Source: Dactylorhiza incarnata
Lineage: Eukaryota; Streptophyta; Magnoliopsida; Asparagales; Orchidaceae
Reading direction: 5' to 3'
Assembly (NCBI GenBank): GCA_033032865.1
Contig: JAWHQI010000061.1
Coordinates: forward strand, 124,001 to 188,000
Length of the DNA stretch: 64,000 nt
The translations under genes and the position numbers were made by a program. Positions 22,206 through 31,518 of the stretch are shown here, in pieces (within the stretch, counting starts at the first letter, position 1; each line of letters opens with the position of its first letter). The notes under the pieces were generated by a model that saw nothing but the letters and a program-made list of their open reading frames with translations, was not told where the DNA came from and did not search any database.

Positions 22206-23248
22206 TGTACAACCCTCATATTTCCCGAGTCGGTGTGATCCGACCCGGATGAGGCCAAGATTGCGAAGGTGATCGAGACGAACAAAACAACCGCGTGGAG
22301 ACGGCGAAACCGACTAAGGCAGGGCAGATCCGGGAGAGTGGATGGGCTGCCCCACTCGCCCGCCTAAGAGGCGAGTGGGGAGCTGCCCCACTCGCCCGCC
22401 TAAGAGGCGAGTGGGGAGTTGTCCCACTCGCCAGCCTAAGAGGCGAGTGGGGAGTTGTCCCACTCGCCAGCCTAAGAGGCGAGTGGGGAGCTGCCCCACT
22501 CGCCCGCCTATGGGGCGAGTGGGGCGCTGCCCCACTCGCCAGCCTAAGGGGCGAGTGGGGCGCTGCCCCACTCGCCAGCCAAAGGGGCGAGTGGGGCGCT
22601 GCCCCACTCGCCAGCCTAAAGGGGCGAGTGGGGCGCTGCCCCACTCGCCAGCCTAAGAGGCGAGTGGGAGCTGCCCCACTCGCCCGCCTAAGGGGCGAGT
22701 GAGGAGCTGCCCCACTCGCCCGCCCCTGGGGCGAGGGGAGTGCCTTCCACTCGCGGCCAAGCTTGCGAGTGGGTCGGCGTCCACTCGTGCAGGCAAGGTG
22801 GTCTTGGTTTGGGTCGTCCCCTCTCATTTGGGGTATTTTTGCTATCCGCAGTCCGATTTTTGCTATTCGCAGTCCATTTTTGGGAAAGTCTATAAATAGA
22901 CCCTCATGGGCACCTTGGGAAGGGTTGGATCCTACCCCCTTTCTCACGTGTGAGCAAGCACTACCCCTCCCCTCCCCTTGACGTTGAAGGTGGTCGGTGA
23001 GGTGTTCCTTAGTGCCCTCCAAGGTGCCCAGGCTCAGCATTGGCTTGGGAGGGGAAGCGCTCTAAGATCTTTCGGGTATGTGGTGGGACCTCCGCGCTGC
23101 AGCTTAAGGGGTCCATTTGTAGATTCAAGTGTTCAGTAAGTCCAAGTCTTTCAGTTCTTAGCGACCGGTCAAGGGTCTAGGCTTAGAACAAGTAAGGGTT
23201 AGTCGCAACCCCCTTTCGAACGCTGAGACCGGGAAACTGGTTTCAACA
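22206..23248 (+). repeat. 5' LTR of element B
   Basis: 1043 bp, TGTACAACCC...GGTTTCAACA. TATAAATAGACCC near 22891-22903 is a likely TATA box; CACCTTGGGAAGG and the inverted CCAAGGTGCCC follow. The 5' half is filled by a hairpin repeat array. Confidence 0.96.
22350..22735. repeat. 36-bp hairpin-forming array in the 5' LTR, about 11 units
   Basis: Each unit contains CCCCACTCGCC, a short spacer (RGCCTAAGAG type) and GGCGAGTGGGG, so each can fold back on itself and on its neighbours. Because 36 is a multiple of 3, spurious open frames cover the array in several frames. Confidence 0.95.
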
Positions 23249-23266
23249 TTCTGGTGCGGTGAGCGT
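23249..23266 (+). promoter_or_regulatory. Primer binding site region of element B
   Basis: TTCTGGTGCGGTGAGCGT follows the LTR end directly, the position of the primer site. The TGGTGC core fits plant gypsy primer sites, but I cannot name the tRNA with certainty. Confidence 0.6.
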
Positions 23267-23303
23267 GGAAGCGACTAGTTCGGAAACCTCTGAGCCAAGT
23301 CCC

Positions 23304-25367
23304 ATGGCTGGAAGCGACGAGTTGGGAGACCCGACTCCACCTTGCGAGTATGTGAAGAAGAGTGACTTCGACGAATTCAGCAAGAGGATCCTGGAGTTCA
23401 TACAGGCCGCTTCCTCCGCTCGCGGCGAGTGCTCAACACCACCTGCACCTAGGATCCCCTCACTCCCCCTAGTGGAAGTGAGAAGCAGTCAGCAAGAGAA
23501 GGGGCCAGCCTCGGAGGAGGGCTTGAGCCTCCAGGCGCGAGTGCTCTTCAACGGTTCGCCCCGAACCAGCTGTCCCGGCGGGGAAGTGATGGGAGCACCT
23601 CCACCCAGCCAGGAAGAATGGAGGAGCCCTTTCTGCGAGCTAATCATGTCAGCCCCCGTTCCGGATGGGTTTCGCGATCCTGCCATGTCCTACTACGAGG
23701 GGGATAGCGATCCTCTCCAGCATCTTCAGTGGTTCGAGGACATGACCACGATCAGGCAAATGTCGGACGCTTTCATGTGCAGGCTTTTCGCCGTCACATT
23801 CCAAGGAAAGGCGAGGGATTGGTTCCACTCGCTTCCAGCAGGAACCATCTACCGCTTCGAAGATCTGCGTCGAAGTTTCTTGTTAAGGTTCTCTACCTCA
23901 AAGAAGAGGAGGAAGAGCATGGAGGCCTTGTTCGCAGTCAGGCAAAAGCCAGGGGAGACGCTGGCGAGCTACATGGATAGGTTCCAGGCGGAAGTCCTTC
24001 TTGTCGTCGAAGTACCCGGACACACCCTGCAGCTAGCCTTCACCCTTGGGCTGCAGCCTGGGCTGTTTCGGATGAGTCTGACTCGGGACCCTCCCCTGTC
24101 TTTCGAAGAGCTGATGAAGCGTGCCGATCGTGAGACCGAATGTGAGGCTACCAATCAAGAGTTCGTGGCTAGATTAGCTGAGGAGGAAAGGAGAGAGCGT
24201 GGAGGGAAAAAGAAAGAAGAAGTGAGGAGTCAAGAACAACATGGACCTCCCGTTGGGCAGGAGCAAGGCTGGAAGTCGCAACCGACAGCCGCCCGACCAG
24301 CTTGGAGGTCACAGGTTGGTCCCCCTCAGGGCCAAGGAAGGGGCCACTTCCAAGGAGGAGGTTATCAGGGGAGACACGGGCGGTTCCACCCAGCAGGGTG
24401 GCAACAGAACTCGGGGCCGCTGCAAGTCCAGCCCCTGCAAGCCATGGCCATCGGCCGGAAGAGAGGCGGAAGGAAGAAGGACCGTTGGGAGAAGCCGAGG
24501 GGCGAGCTGGCACTGCTATACTGCGACTTCCACCAGCAGGAGGGTCACGCAACCGCAGCTTGCCCGGAGTTCCTCGAGATGAGGGAAGGAGGAAGAGCCC
24601 CAGCACGGGGAAAGCAGTTGTGCCTGGAAGGACCACGGGCGGGGGAGAAGGGGAAGGACAAGGAAGAGGATGATCCATGCGAAGAGAGGGCCGATATAGG
24701 GGCCCTGGGAGGGATCGGGGTCATCCACGGGGGAGCGGGCAAGGAGGCCACCCGGAAGGGGAGCCTCCACGCCATATACCGTCGGAGCATTGCCTCGACT
24801 TCCCGATCCCCGCCCTCAAGCGGGAAGATCACCTTCTCAACCCAAGACCTGCCGGCCAATGAGGACCCCTTCTGCGACGCGCTGGTCATCAAGGCGGCGA
24901 TCGAGTACTTCACTGTCTCCCGGATCCTAGTCGACAACGGGAGCTCGGTGAACGTGGTCTTCAAAAAGGCTTTTGAAGGAATGAAGGTTGACGCGAAGCG
25001 AGTGCTAGCATCGGATGGGCCACTTTTCGGATTCTCCGGGGAGAGGAAGGAGGTGGAGGGGGGAGTCGAACTCCTCGTCACCCTGGGGGGAACGTCAAAG
25101 AACTGCCGGTTCGTCATCGTGGATGCGCCGAGCAGTTACAACGCCATCTTCGGACGTCCCCTCATCAGCGCGTACAAGTGCGTGCCGTCTTCCTACCACC
25201 AATGCTTGAAGTACAACTCCGGAGAACTCCAGGTGAGAGTCAGGGGAGATCCCCGGGAGGCGCTTCAGTGCTATGTTACTGCAGTTAACACGATCGGATG
25301 GATGCAAGCAGCCGAAGAAGTGGAAGAAGTGATGACAAAGATGGCCAAGGAGCAGGCAGCAGAGTGA
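23304..25367 (+). CDS. Gag-protease polyprotein of element B
   Basis: The frame is open from near the LTR; I choose the ATG at 23304 (context CCCATGG) over the GTG at 23259. The protein is 687 aa. Residues about 125-290 form the retrotransposon gag domain ([52 protein letters not shown]). A Gln/Gly-rich linker follows. A zinc-binding motif of the Tat type (CDFHQQEGHATAAC) lies near residue 410. The aspartic protease active site is ILVDNGSSVNVVF near residue 540, with a later FVIVDAPSSYNAIFGRP strand. The ORF ends at TGA where RT would normally begin. It would encode capsid protein and its own processing enzyme, but no polymerase. Confidence 0.93.
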   Translation: MAGSDELGDPTPPCEYVKKSDFDEFSKRILEFIQAASSARGECSTPPAPRIPSLPLVEVRSSQQEKGPASEEGLSLQARVLFNGSPRTSCPGGEVMGAPPPSQEEWRSPFCELIMSAPVPDGFRDPAMSYYEGDSDPLQHLQWFEDMTTIRQMSDAFMCRLFAVTFQGKARDWFHSLPAGTIYRFEDLRRSFLLRFSTSKKRRKSMEALFAVRQKPGETLASYMDRFQAEVLLVVEVPGHTLQLAFTLGLQPGLFRMSLTRDPPLSFEELMKRADRETECEATNQEFVARLAEEERRERGGKKKEEVRSQEQHGPPVGQEQGWKSQPTAARPAWRSQVGPPQGQGRGHFQGGGYQGRHGRFHPAGWQQNSGPLQVQPLQAMAIGRKRGGRKKDRWEKPRGELALLYCDFHQQEGHATAACPEFLEMREGGRAPARGKQLCLEGPRAGEKGKDKEEDDPCEERADIGALGGIGVIHGGAGKEATRKGSLHAIYRRSIASTSRSPPSSGKITFSTQDLPANEDPFCDALVIKAAIEYFTVSRILVDNGSSVNVVFKKAFEGMKVDAKRVLASDGPLFGFSGERKEVEGGVELLVTLGGTSKNCRFVIVDAPSSYNAIFGRPLISAYKCVPSSYHQCLKYNSGELQVRVRGDPREALQCYVTAVNTIGWMQAAEEVEEVMTKMAKEQAAE

Positions 25368-25375
25368 GCCCGGAA

Positions 25376-25535
25376 GGGGCGGGGTGTAAGGAAATGCCCA
25401 GGGAGGGGCGAGATGTAACGGCGTGCGCAGATAGGGGTGAAGTGTAGTGAAGTGCCCGGATAGGGGGCGAGATGTAAGGAGGGGCCCAGAACAGGGCGAG
25501 GTGTAACAGGATGCCCAAAGGGGCGTAGCGTAGGT
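25376..25535. repeat. Degenerate 29-30-bp tandem block, about 5 copies
   Basis: Units of the form GGGGCGAGATGTAAGGA followed by GTGCCCAG recur from just after the gag-protease stop, where pol is missing in this element. Confidence 0.8.
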
Positions 25536-25680
25536 AAGTTGTAGTAAGTAAGAACTATGAATGAGAAAGGGGTTCTGGAAGGATATCCAGGTTCAAAATC
25601 CCTGACTAGAGACCCTCCGCCGGGCTGAGTCATGCCGGTGGAGGGGGGACGTATCAGGTCAACTCGCTGCTTGGCGATGG

Positions 25681-26500
25681 GATTGGGAAGGCGTTGAGTT
25701 CCTCCACACCCGGTTGAGCTAAGACTCCCAGGACGTGGATGGGTACTTCCACCTCCAGTCAGATTGGGAAGGCGTCGAGTTCCTCCATACCCGGTTGAGC
25801 TAAGACTCCCAGGACGTGGATGGGTACTTCCACCTCCAGCCAGATTGGGAAGGCGTCGAGTTCCTCCACACCCGGTTGAGCTAAGACTCCCAGGACGTGG
25901 ATGGGTACTTCCACCTCCAGTCAGATTGGGAAGGCGTTGAGTTCCTCCATACCCGGTTGAGCTAAGACTCTCAGGACGTGGATGGGTACTTCCACCTCCA
26001 GTCAGATTGGGAAGGCGTCGAGTTCCTCCATACCCGGTTGAGCTAAGACTCCCAGGACGTGGATGGGTACTTCCACCTCCAGCCAGATTGGGAAGGCGTC
26101 GAGTTCCTCCATACCCGGTTGAGCTAAGACTCCCAGGACGTGGATGGGTACTTCCACCTCCAGTCAGATTGGGAAGGCGTTGAGTTCCTCCACACCCGGT
26201 TGAGCTAAGACTCCCAGGACGTGGATGGGTACTTCCACCTCCAGCCAGATTGGGAAGGCGTTGAGTTCCCCCACACCCGGTTGAGCTAAGACTCCCAGAA
26301 CGTGGATGGGTACTTCCACCTCCAGTCGTATTGGGAAGGCGTTGAGTTCCTCCACACCCGGTTGAGCTAAGACTCCCAGGACGTGGATGGGTACTTCCAC
26401 TTCCAGTCGTATTGGGAAGGCGTTGAGTTCCTCCACACCCGGTTGAGCTAAGACTCCCAGGACGTGGATGGGTACTTCCACCTCCAATCGGTAGGATCCC
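25681..26500. repeat. 81-bp tandem array, 10 copies
   Basis: The unit GATTGGGAAGGCGTTGAGTT... recurs every 81 bases from 25681. Copies differ by C/T changes and a few others. It occupies the same place (between the sense ORF and the antisense genes) as the 87-bp array of element A, but the unit sequences are unrelated. Confidence 0.96.
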
Positions 26501-26799
26501 TGACTAAAAGAGACCACTCCACAGGCTCAGTCATGTTAACAGATGAGAGACTCATCGGGCCAGTCAACGACTCGGTGACCGATTCAAGCAAAAGTATCAA
26601 CTCCTCAAGCAGTGAAGAAAAAAAATATATATAAGCTGAGACAATTCGTTTAAGATAACTACTGATTCGTTGATAACACGTACTACACGAATTGTTACTT
26701 CACTTTTCCAGTACATGCAGGCTTGAGAGAAAAAGGCAAACACAAAAAATACATAGTTCTCAGGAGAAACGGGGGAGAAGAAGAAGTCACAGGCCGCCC

Positions 26800-28679
26800 T
26801 CACGACCATGGGGAGTAGCCGCTGCTAGGGGGCGAGCCGGATCGACCAGGTGAAGGAAAGAGCTCGGGTAGGATGTCGCTGGCGGAGACCCCCCTCCAGC
26901 TGTCTCGAATAGCGTCCACGTCGTGGAGGCGACTCACCAGGGCTCGGGCCGTTGACGCCATGATTTTCCCCCGAGCGAGCTCGACTTCAGCGGGTCGAGA
27001 TGGGGCTGGCCTCACCACTCTCGAAGGTGCACCTCCTTCTTCTCCCCCTTCTTTTAACTGCCTATGCGCTTCGGCAAGCTGAGCCCTCAGGTCCTGCACT
27101 TCCTGGTCCGACTCCTCACATCGTCTCCTGAGCGAGTCGGCGGCACCGGGTCCCTGCAGACCGGCAAGGCAAATCAGTTAGAATCTACGAATAATAAGGA
27201 ATTAAAAGGAGAAAAGGAAAATTCATCGAGGTGGGCGCGAACCAAGCCCCCGGATGACTCCTCCAGGAGTTTCTCAGCAGTGGCCAAGCGAGCCGCAAGG
27301 TCGGTAGCTTTCTCTTCTGCTTCCCGCTTCGACGCATCCGCCCGCACCGACCGTTGCGAGAGATTAAGACCTCGGCGGGCGGCCATGTGGGAAAGTTCGG
27401 TCGCGCGGAGCTGAGCCTGGGAGCTCGCATACGCGAGGTCACGCATGGACATCTCCCGGTAAGAGGCAGCGTCCTGCCGACTGTAGATGCCATAGGTAAA
27501 GCTATACGCCGCGCCATCCGTGATATCTCCCTCAGTCCACGAAGGCCGCTGGGAGGTGAGGGAGACCCGGTTCATCGTCTCATCCCAGTAGACGATAGGT
27601 TCGCCTAGAGGGTCCGTGGCCTTTCCCCCCATCTCAAAGTTGGGATGATTGGCCAATGCGTTGGGGTCACTCGGTTGCCCCCTCTCCCTAGGCAGAGCCC
27701 TGGAATCCCTTCGGCAAACTGCCTTCCCCCGCCGCATCCTCGGCTCTTTCGGTGGGGAGGAGGGCGCTCCCTCCTCAGCCACCCGCTCCTTATCCCTCCT
27801 CTGACTCGACCCAAGTATCTTCGGAGCCGAAGCCGAATCAGCCGCAGCCTCCTGGTTGAGCCCATGGGCGGAGGAGGAACTTACTCCTGCAGATGGAAGG
27901 CGGCGAGGAAGGGACCGGACACCTGCACAAGTTGGGATGAGTTGAGCAGCAATGGGAGGAAACGAGCCATAAGAAAGACAAGTTGTCGAGGTCCAAGTAC
28001 CTGCCCCCGGTTCCACGTAGGTGAGTTGGTTGATGTTCTTCCGGAGGTGATCAACCTCAAAGCTCGCACCCTTAAGGAAGCGGTGCAGTTCGGCAGCCTC
28101 CCCACGTAGTGAGGGGGGTTTACAAACCTTCTCGGGCCTCTGTATGGGGGAGAAGGGGATGCCGCCCAGGTCACCCCGAACGAACACAAATGACTCATTC
28201 CAGTGGTGGACCTTGTTTGAGGTCTCGTGCACCTCCATGTGTGTGTCGGTCAGAAAGCACACCCCGTCAGCGGTCGCTCGGAAGGTGAAGATCTTGCGGA
28301 ACACGTTCAGGTCAAACATCACCTTCTCCTCGCGCAAATAGCACGCGTAAGCTGTTAACATCGAGATCGCATTTGTGTTAACCTGAGCCGGGACTACGCC
28401 AAAGTAGTCCAGGAACTCCTTCACCTCAGGCCACAAGGGCAGTCGTAGCCCAGCCTCGAAGTGAAGGAGAGGAAACGCAAGCCAGTTATCGTAAAAGGAA
28501 TTGACGGTCTCACCCCCTGATGGGCATCTACATTTCCACCCTTCGGGGAGATAGGAAGTCTTAAAGGCGGAGAGCTCCTCCTTGGATACTTTCCCTACGG
28601 GGAAAGAACTCTCCGAGAAGTTGGCCGCGTTTTGTTCCCGACCATTCCTCTTAACAGCTGAACGGTTGGATGCCATCAT
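26800..28679 (-). CDS. Element B antisense gene 1 (PF04195-like, three exons, 570 aa)
   Basis: Exons 28679-28001, 27922-27243 and 27153-26800 join in frame to 571 codons including the stop. Introns are 78 and 89 bp with GT/AG ends. The 78-bp intron is itself open, so a longer unspliced reading also exists. Residues about 60-170 carry the gypsy-type transposon domain (LLHFEAGLRLPLWPE, YFGVVPAQVNTNA, VFRKIFTFRA). Residues about 240-340 are Ser/Arg-rich. A long coiled coil spans about 380-500. ATG ATG at 28679 is chosen as the first start of the open frame. The homologue in element A (12820-3012) has introns at the same points. Antisense genes of this type are known in Tat elements; their function is not established. 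Confidence 0.82.
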
Positions 28680-28799
28680 ATAGGGGTAGAAGTAAAGAGT
28701 AGAGCCGGATCTGCGAGAAAGGCAAGGCCAGAGAGGAAGTGAAGGTGAAGGTCCAGAGGGGGAAGAAGGGCGTATTTATAAGGGAGGGGTAAAAGGGGA

Positions 28800-28985
28800 G
28801 GCGAGTGGATCATGGGATCCACTCGCCCAAGGGCTTGAAGGGGGGGTGGACCAGGTGGTCCACTCGCCCCGGGCGAGCGGACCGCAAGGCCCGCTCGCCC
28901 CGAGCACAGGCGAGTGGACCTTGAGGTCCACTCGCCCGGTGCACGGGAGTGGATCTCATGGTCCACTCGCCCGGCAGAGGAGGGA
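28800..28985. repeat. Hairpin cluster upstream of antisense gene 1
   Basis: Five consecutive inverted repeats, each with a different loop, are built from the same GGCGAGTGG / CCACTCGCC arms that fill the LTRs (for example GCGAGTGGATC with GGATCCACTCGC, and GGGCGAGCGGAC with a near-complement). They lie 120-300 bp upstream of the antisense ATG, where its promoter is expected. Confidence 0.85.
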
Positions 28986-29331
28986 GGGCCTCGCAGCCCT
29001 CTCCCCTGAGGTAGCGATGCGGATCGAAAGGTCTCTTCGCCTACGTCTCCCCCCTGACACGCCACCCAACTGCTTCGCCCTCGGACCGTCCACCCGAGGT
29101 CCCTATCCCCCGCCTGTTACTCCGCTGTCTCAGTGTTGTTGCGCTCACCCTGCATGAAAGTTAGCCAAATAATGACAGCTCAACTGAGATATAACTCGGC
29201 AGAGTTACTAAAACAAACATGACATAAACATGACAAAACAAATAGTCCGGCCGCGGAACAGACGAGCTGCTGCGACGAGTCGATCCTCATTATTACATAA
29301 CAAATAATACATCCCCAAAGGGTAGGAGTGG

Positions 29332-30193
29332 CTAGCGCGCCGTCCACTTCCAGAAGCCCTGGTCCAGGGTGAAGGGGACCCCCCCACGCGTGGATTCAAA
29401 GCATGCCTTTGCTGAGGAGAGCTCCTCGGTCACGGTACGCACGGAGGCCTCCACCCGGCGAAAATGATCCTCGAACGGTGTCGTCATGCCGCCAAATGCG
29501 AGTCGGACCTCCCCTCGTAGGAGATTGAGTTCAGCCTCCAGCCTCTCCACCCGACGCTCCAGCACGCCAACACGGGCGAGGGGGTCGGGTCCGGAAGATA
29601 GCCTCCCCTCCCGCAGCTCCTGGGTAAGAGTCTCCAAGCGGCTCAGACGGACGAGGACGTCGGGACGGTCCCCGACGGGCTCCGAGATTGCAGTAGGAGA
29701 GTGGGGTGGTGACGAGACTTCCTTTCGGCTCGACTGGCCCGTCGAAGTCTTCCCCCCTCCAGCAGATGAGTCATCGTGAGCAGTCGAGAGGGCGGCAGGT
29801 TCCCGAACGAGAGTGATAGGATTCACCCGAGCATCTACACCCGTTCCCTCTACCACTCTACGGATCCCTTCGAGGTCATCCGCGAGAAGCTATGAACAAT
29901 GAAAGAGCACGTTGTCATGGACAGATATAACCACAAGTGCGAAGCAAGAAGGAGGGGAGAACCGATACCATATCCATATCCAGGCCGCGGGCAAATTCGG
30001 TCAAACCATGAGAGGATGACGACGCAGCCTCCTTCACCAACTCGGGGCGAGGCTTCTTCTGAGGTGATCGCACCGCAGGACGGGTAGGAGAAGACGGAGG
30101 GCCGTGGACCAGAGCCTTAAGCTCTGTCATGTCAGACGAACCCTTCTCAGCGAAGCCTTTGAAGCGAGCCCTAAAGTCTCGCGGTGGATCCAT
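29332..30193 (-). CDS. Element B antisense gene 2 (unknown protein, two exons, 260 aa)
   Basis: Exons 30193-29969 and 29889-29332 (79-bp GT/AG intron) give 261 codons including the stop, uninterrupted. The protein begins MDPPRDFRARFKGFAEKG. A basic, Ser/Pro-rich first part is followed by a coiled coil at residues about 160-235 (VLVRLSRLETLTQELREG, VGVLERRVERLEAELNLL). It sits where element A has its second antisense gene, but sequence similarity is weak; the common theme is a C-terminal helical region. No known domain. Confidence 0.68.
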
Positions 30194-30361
30194 CTCGTTC
30201 GAAGAGGGAGTGGGGGAAGCGCTCAGGAAGGGTGCTCTTCTTACCCTCCTCTTCGAGGGGTCTTATATAGCTATCAAGTGGAACCCTCCAAAGATTTCCT
30301 CCGGGTCCCACCAACTCGTTCAATAGGTGGGTTGGACTTTCTTTCCGAGCTTGAGTAAGCT

Positions 30362-30379
30362 CGCAAAGAGCGGGGATTG
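30362..30379 (+). promoter_or_regulatory. Polypurine tract of element B
   Basis: CGCAAAGAGCGGGGATTG directly precedes the right LTR; identical to the tract of element A. Confidence 0.8.
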
Positions 30380-31349
30380 TGTACAACCCTCATATTTCCC
30401 GAGTCGGTGTGACCCGGCCCGGATGAGGCCAAGATTGCGAAGGTGATCGAGACGAACAAAACAACCGCGTGGAGACGGCGAAACCGACTAAGGCAGGGCA
30501 GATCCGGGAGAGTGGATGGGCTGCCCCACTCGCCCGCCTAAGAGGCGAGTCGGGAGCTGTCCCACTCGCCAGCCTAAGAGGCGAGTGGGGAGTTGTCCCA
30601 CTCGCCAGCCTAAGAGGCGAGTGGGGAGCTGCCCCACTCGCCCGCCTATGGGGCGAGTGGGGCGCTGCCCCACTCGCCAGCCTAAGGGGCGAGTGGGGCG
30701 CTGCCCCACTCGCCAGCCTAAAGGGGCGAGTGGGGCGCTGCCCCACTCGCCAGCCTAAGAGGCGAGTGGGAGCTGCCCCACTCGCCCGCCTAAGGGGCGA
30801 GTGAGGAGCTGCCCCACTCGCCCGCCCCTGGGGCGAGGGGAGTGCCTTCCACTCGCGGCCAAGCTTGCGAGTGGGTCGGCATCCACTCGCGCAGGCAAGG
30901 TGGTCTTGGTTTGGGTCGTCCCCTCTCATTTGGGGTATTTTTGCTATCCGCAGTCCGATTTTTGCTATTCGCAGTCCATTTTTGGGAAAGTCTATAAATA
31001 GACCCCCATGGGCACCTTGGGAAGGGTTGGATCCTACCCCCTTTCTCACGTGTGAGCAAGCACTACCCCTCCCCTCCCCTTGACGTTGAAGGTGGTCGGT
31101 GAGGTGTTCTTAGTGCCCTCCAAGGTGCCCAGGCTCAGCATTGGCTTGGGAGGGGAAGCGCTCTAAGATCTTCCGGGTATGTGGTGGGACCTCCGCGCTG
31201 CAGCTTAAGGGGTCCATTTGTAGATTCAAGTGTTCAGTAAGTCCAAGTCTTTCAGTTCTTAGCGACCGGTCAAGGGTCTAGGCTTAGAACAAGTAAGGGT
31301 TAGTCGCAACCCCCTTTCAAACGCTGATACCGGGAAACTGGTTTCAACA
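30380..31349 (+). repeat. 3' LTR of element B
   Basis: 970 bp. It matches the 5' LTR but has two fewer 36-bp hairpin units (array at about 30525-30835, about 9 units). It lies head-to-head with the 3' end of WDR55. Confidence 0.96.
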
Positions 31350-31354
31350 ATATC

Positions 31355-31518
31355 AAGCTGGGGAAGGACAGAAATTGAAGTCAAATAATTAGGATGCAAA
31401 TTCTTTTTATATCTTTTAAAATAGTAGCAATGACAATTTTCATAATATAAAGTCTTACATTTTCATAAAAAAAGTGAAATTTTCTGGTTTTACTGGCACA
31501 TGAATTGCTCAGCTATAG
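31355..31518 (-). other. 3'-untranslated/downstream region of WDR55
   Basis: Only 164 bases separate the WDR55 stop codon from the target duplication of element B. The minus-strand sequence is AT-rich with AATGTAAG and ATATAAA-like stretches but no clear AATAAA. Any longer 3' UTR would run into the LTR of element B in antisense. Confidence 0.5.

Larger units (their letters stand above)
22206..31349 (+). mobile_element. Non-autonomous Tat-type gypsy element B with antisense gene cassette
   Basis: A complete insertion: LTRs 22206-23248 and 30380-31349, 5-bp target duplication ATATC (22201-22205, 31350-31354), primer site after the left LTR and polypurine tract before the right LTR. Inside are a gag-protease ORF (23304-25367), a 29-30-bp repeat block, an 81-bp array, and two intact genes on the minus strand. 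RT, RNase H and integrase are absent, so movement would need proteins from another element. The LTRs differ by roughly ten substitutions plus two missing 36-bp units, which suggests a fairly recent insertion. Confidence 0.95.

Noticed and set aside
22350..22735. CRISPR-like regular repeat spacing
   Set aside because: The spacers are themselves repeats and this is a plant LTR; no cas genes. It is a hairpin minisatellite.
22216..23040. Long open frames over the LTR of element B (both strands, also 30390-31049)
   Set aside because: They are produced by the 36-bp hairpin units in the LTR and repeat in both LTRs.
26164..26517. 117-codon repeat ORF on the minus strand
   Set aside because: Read-through of the 81-bp array only.
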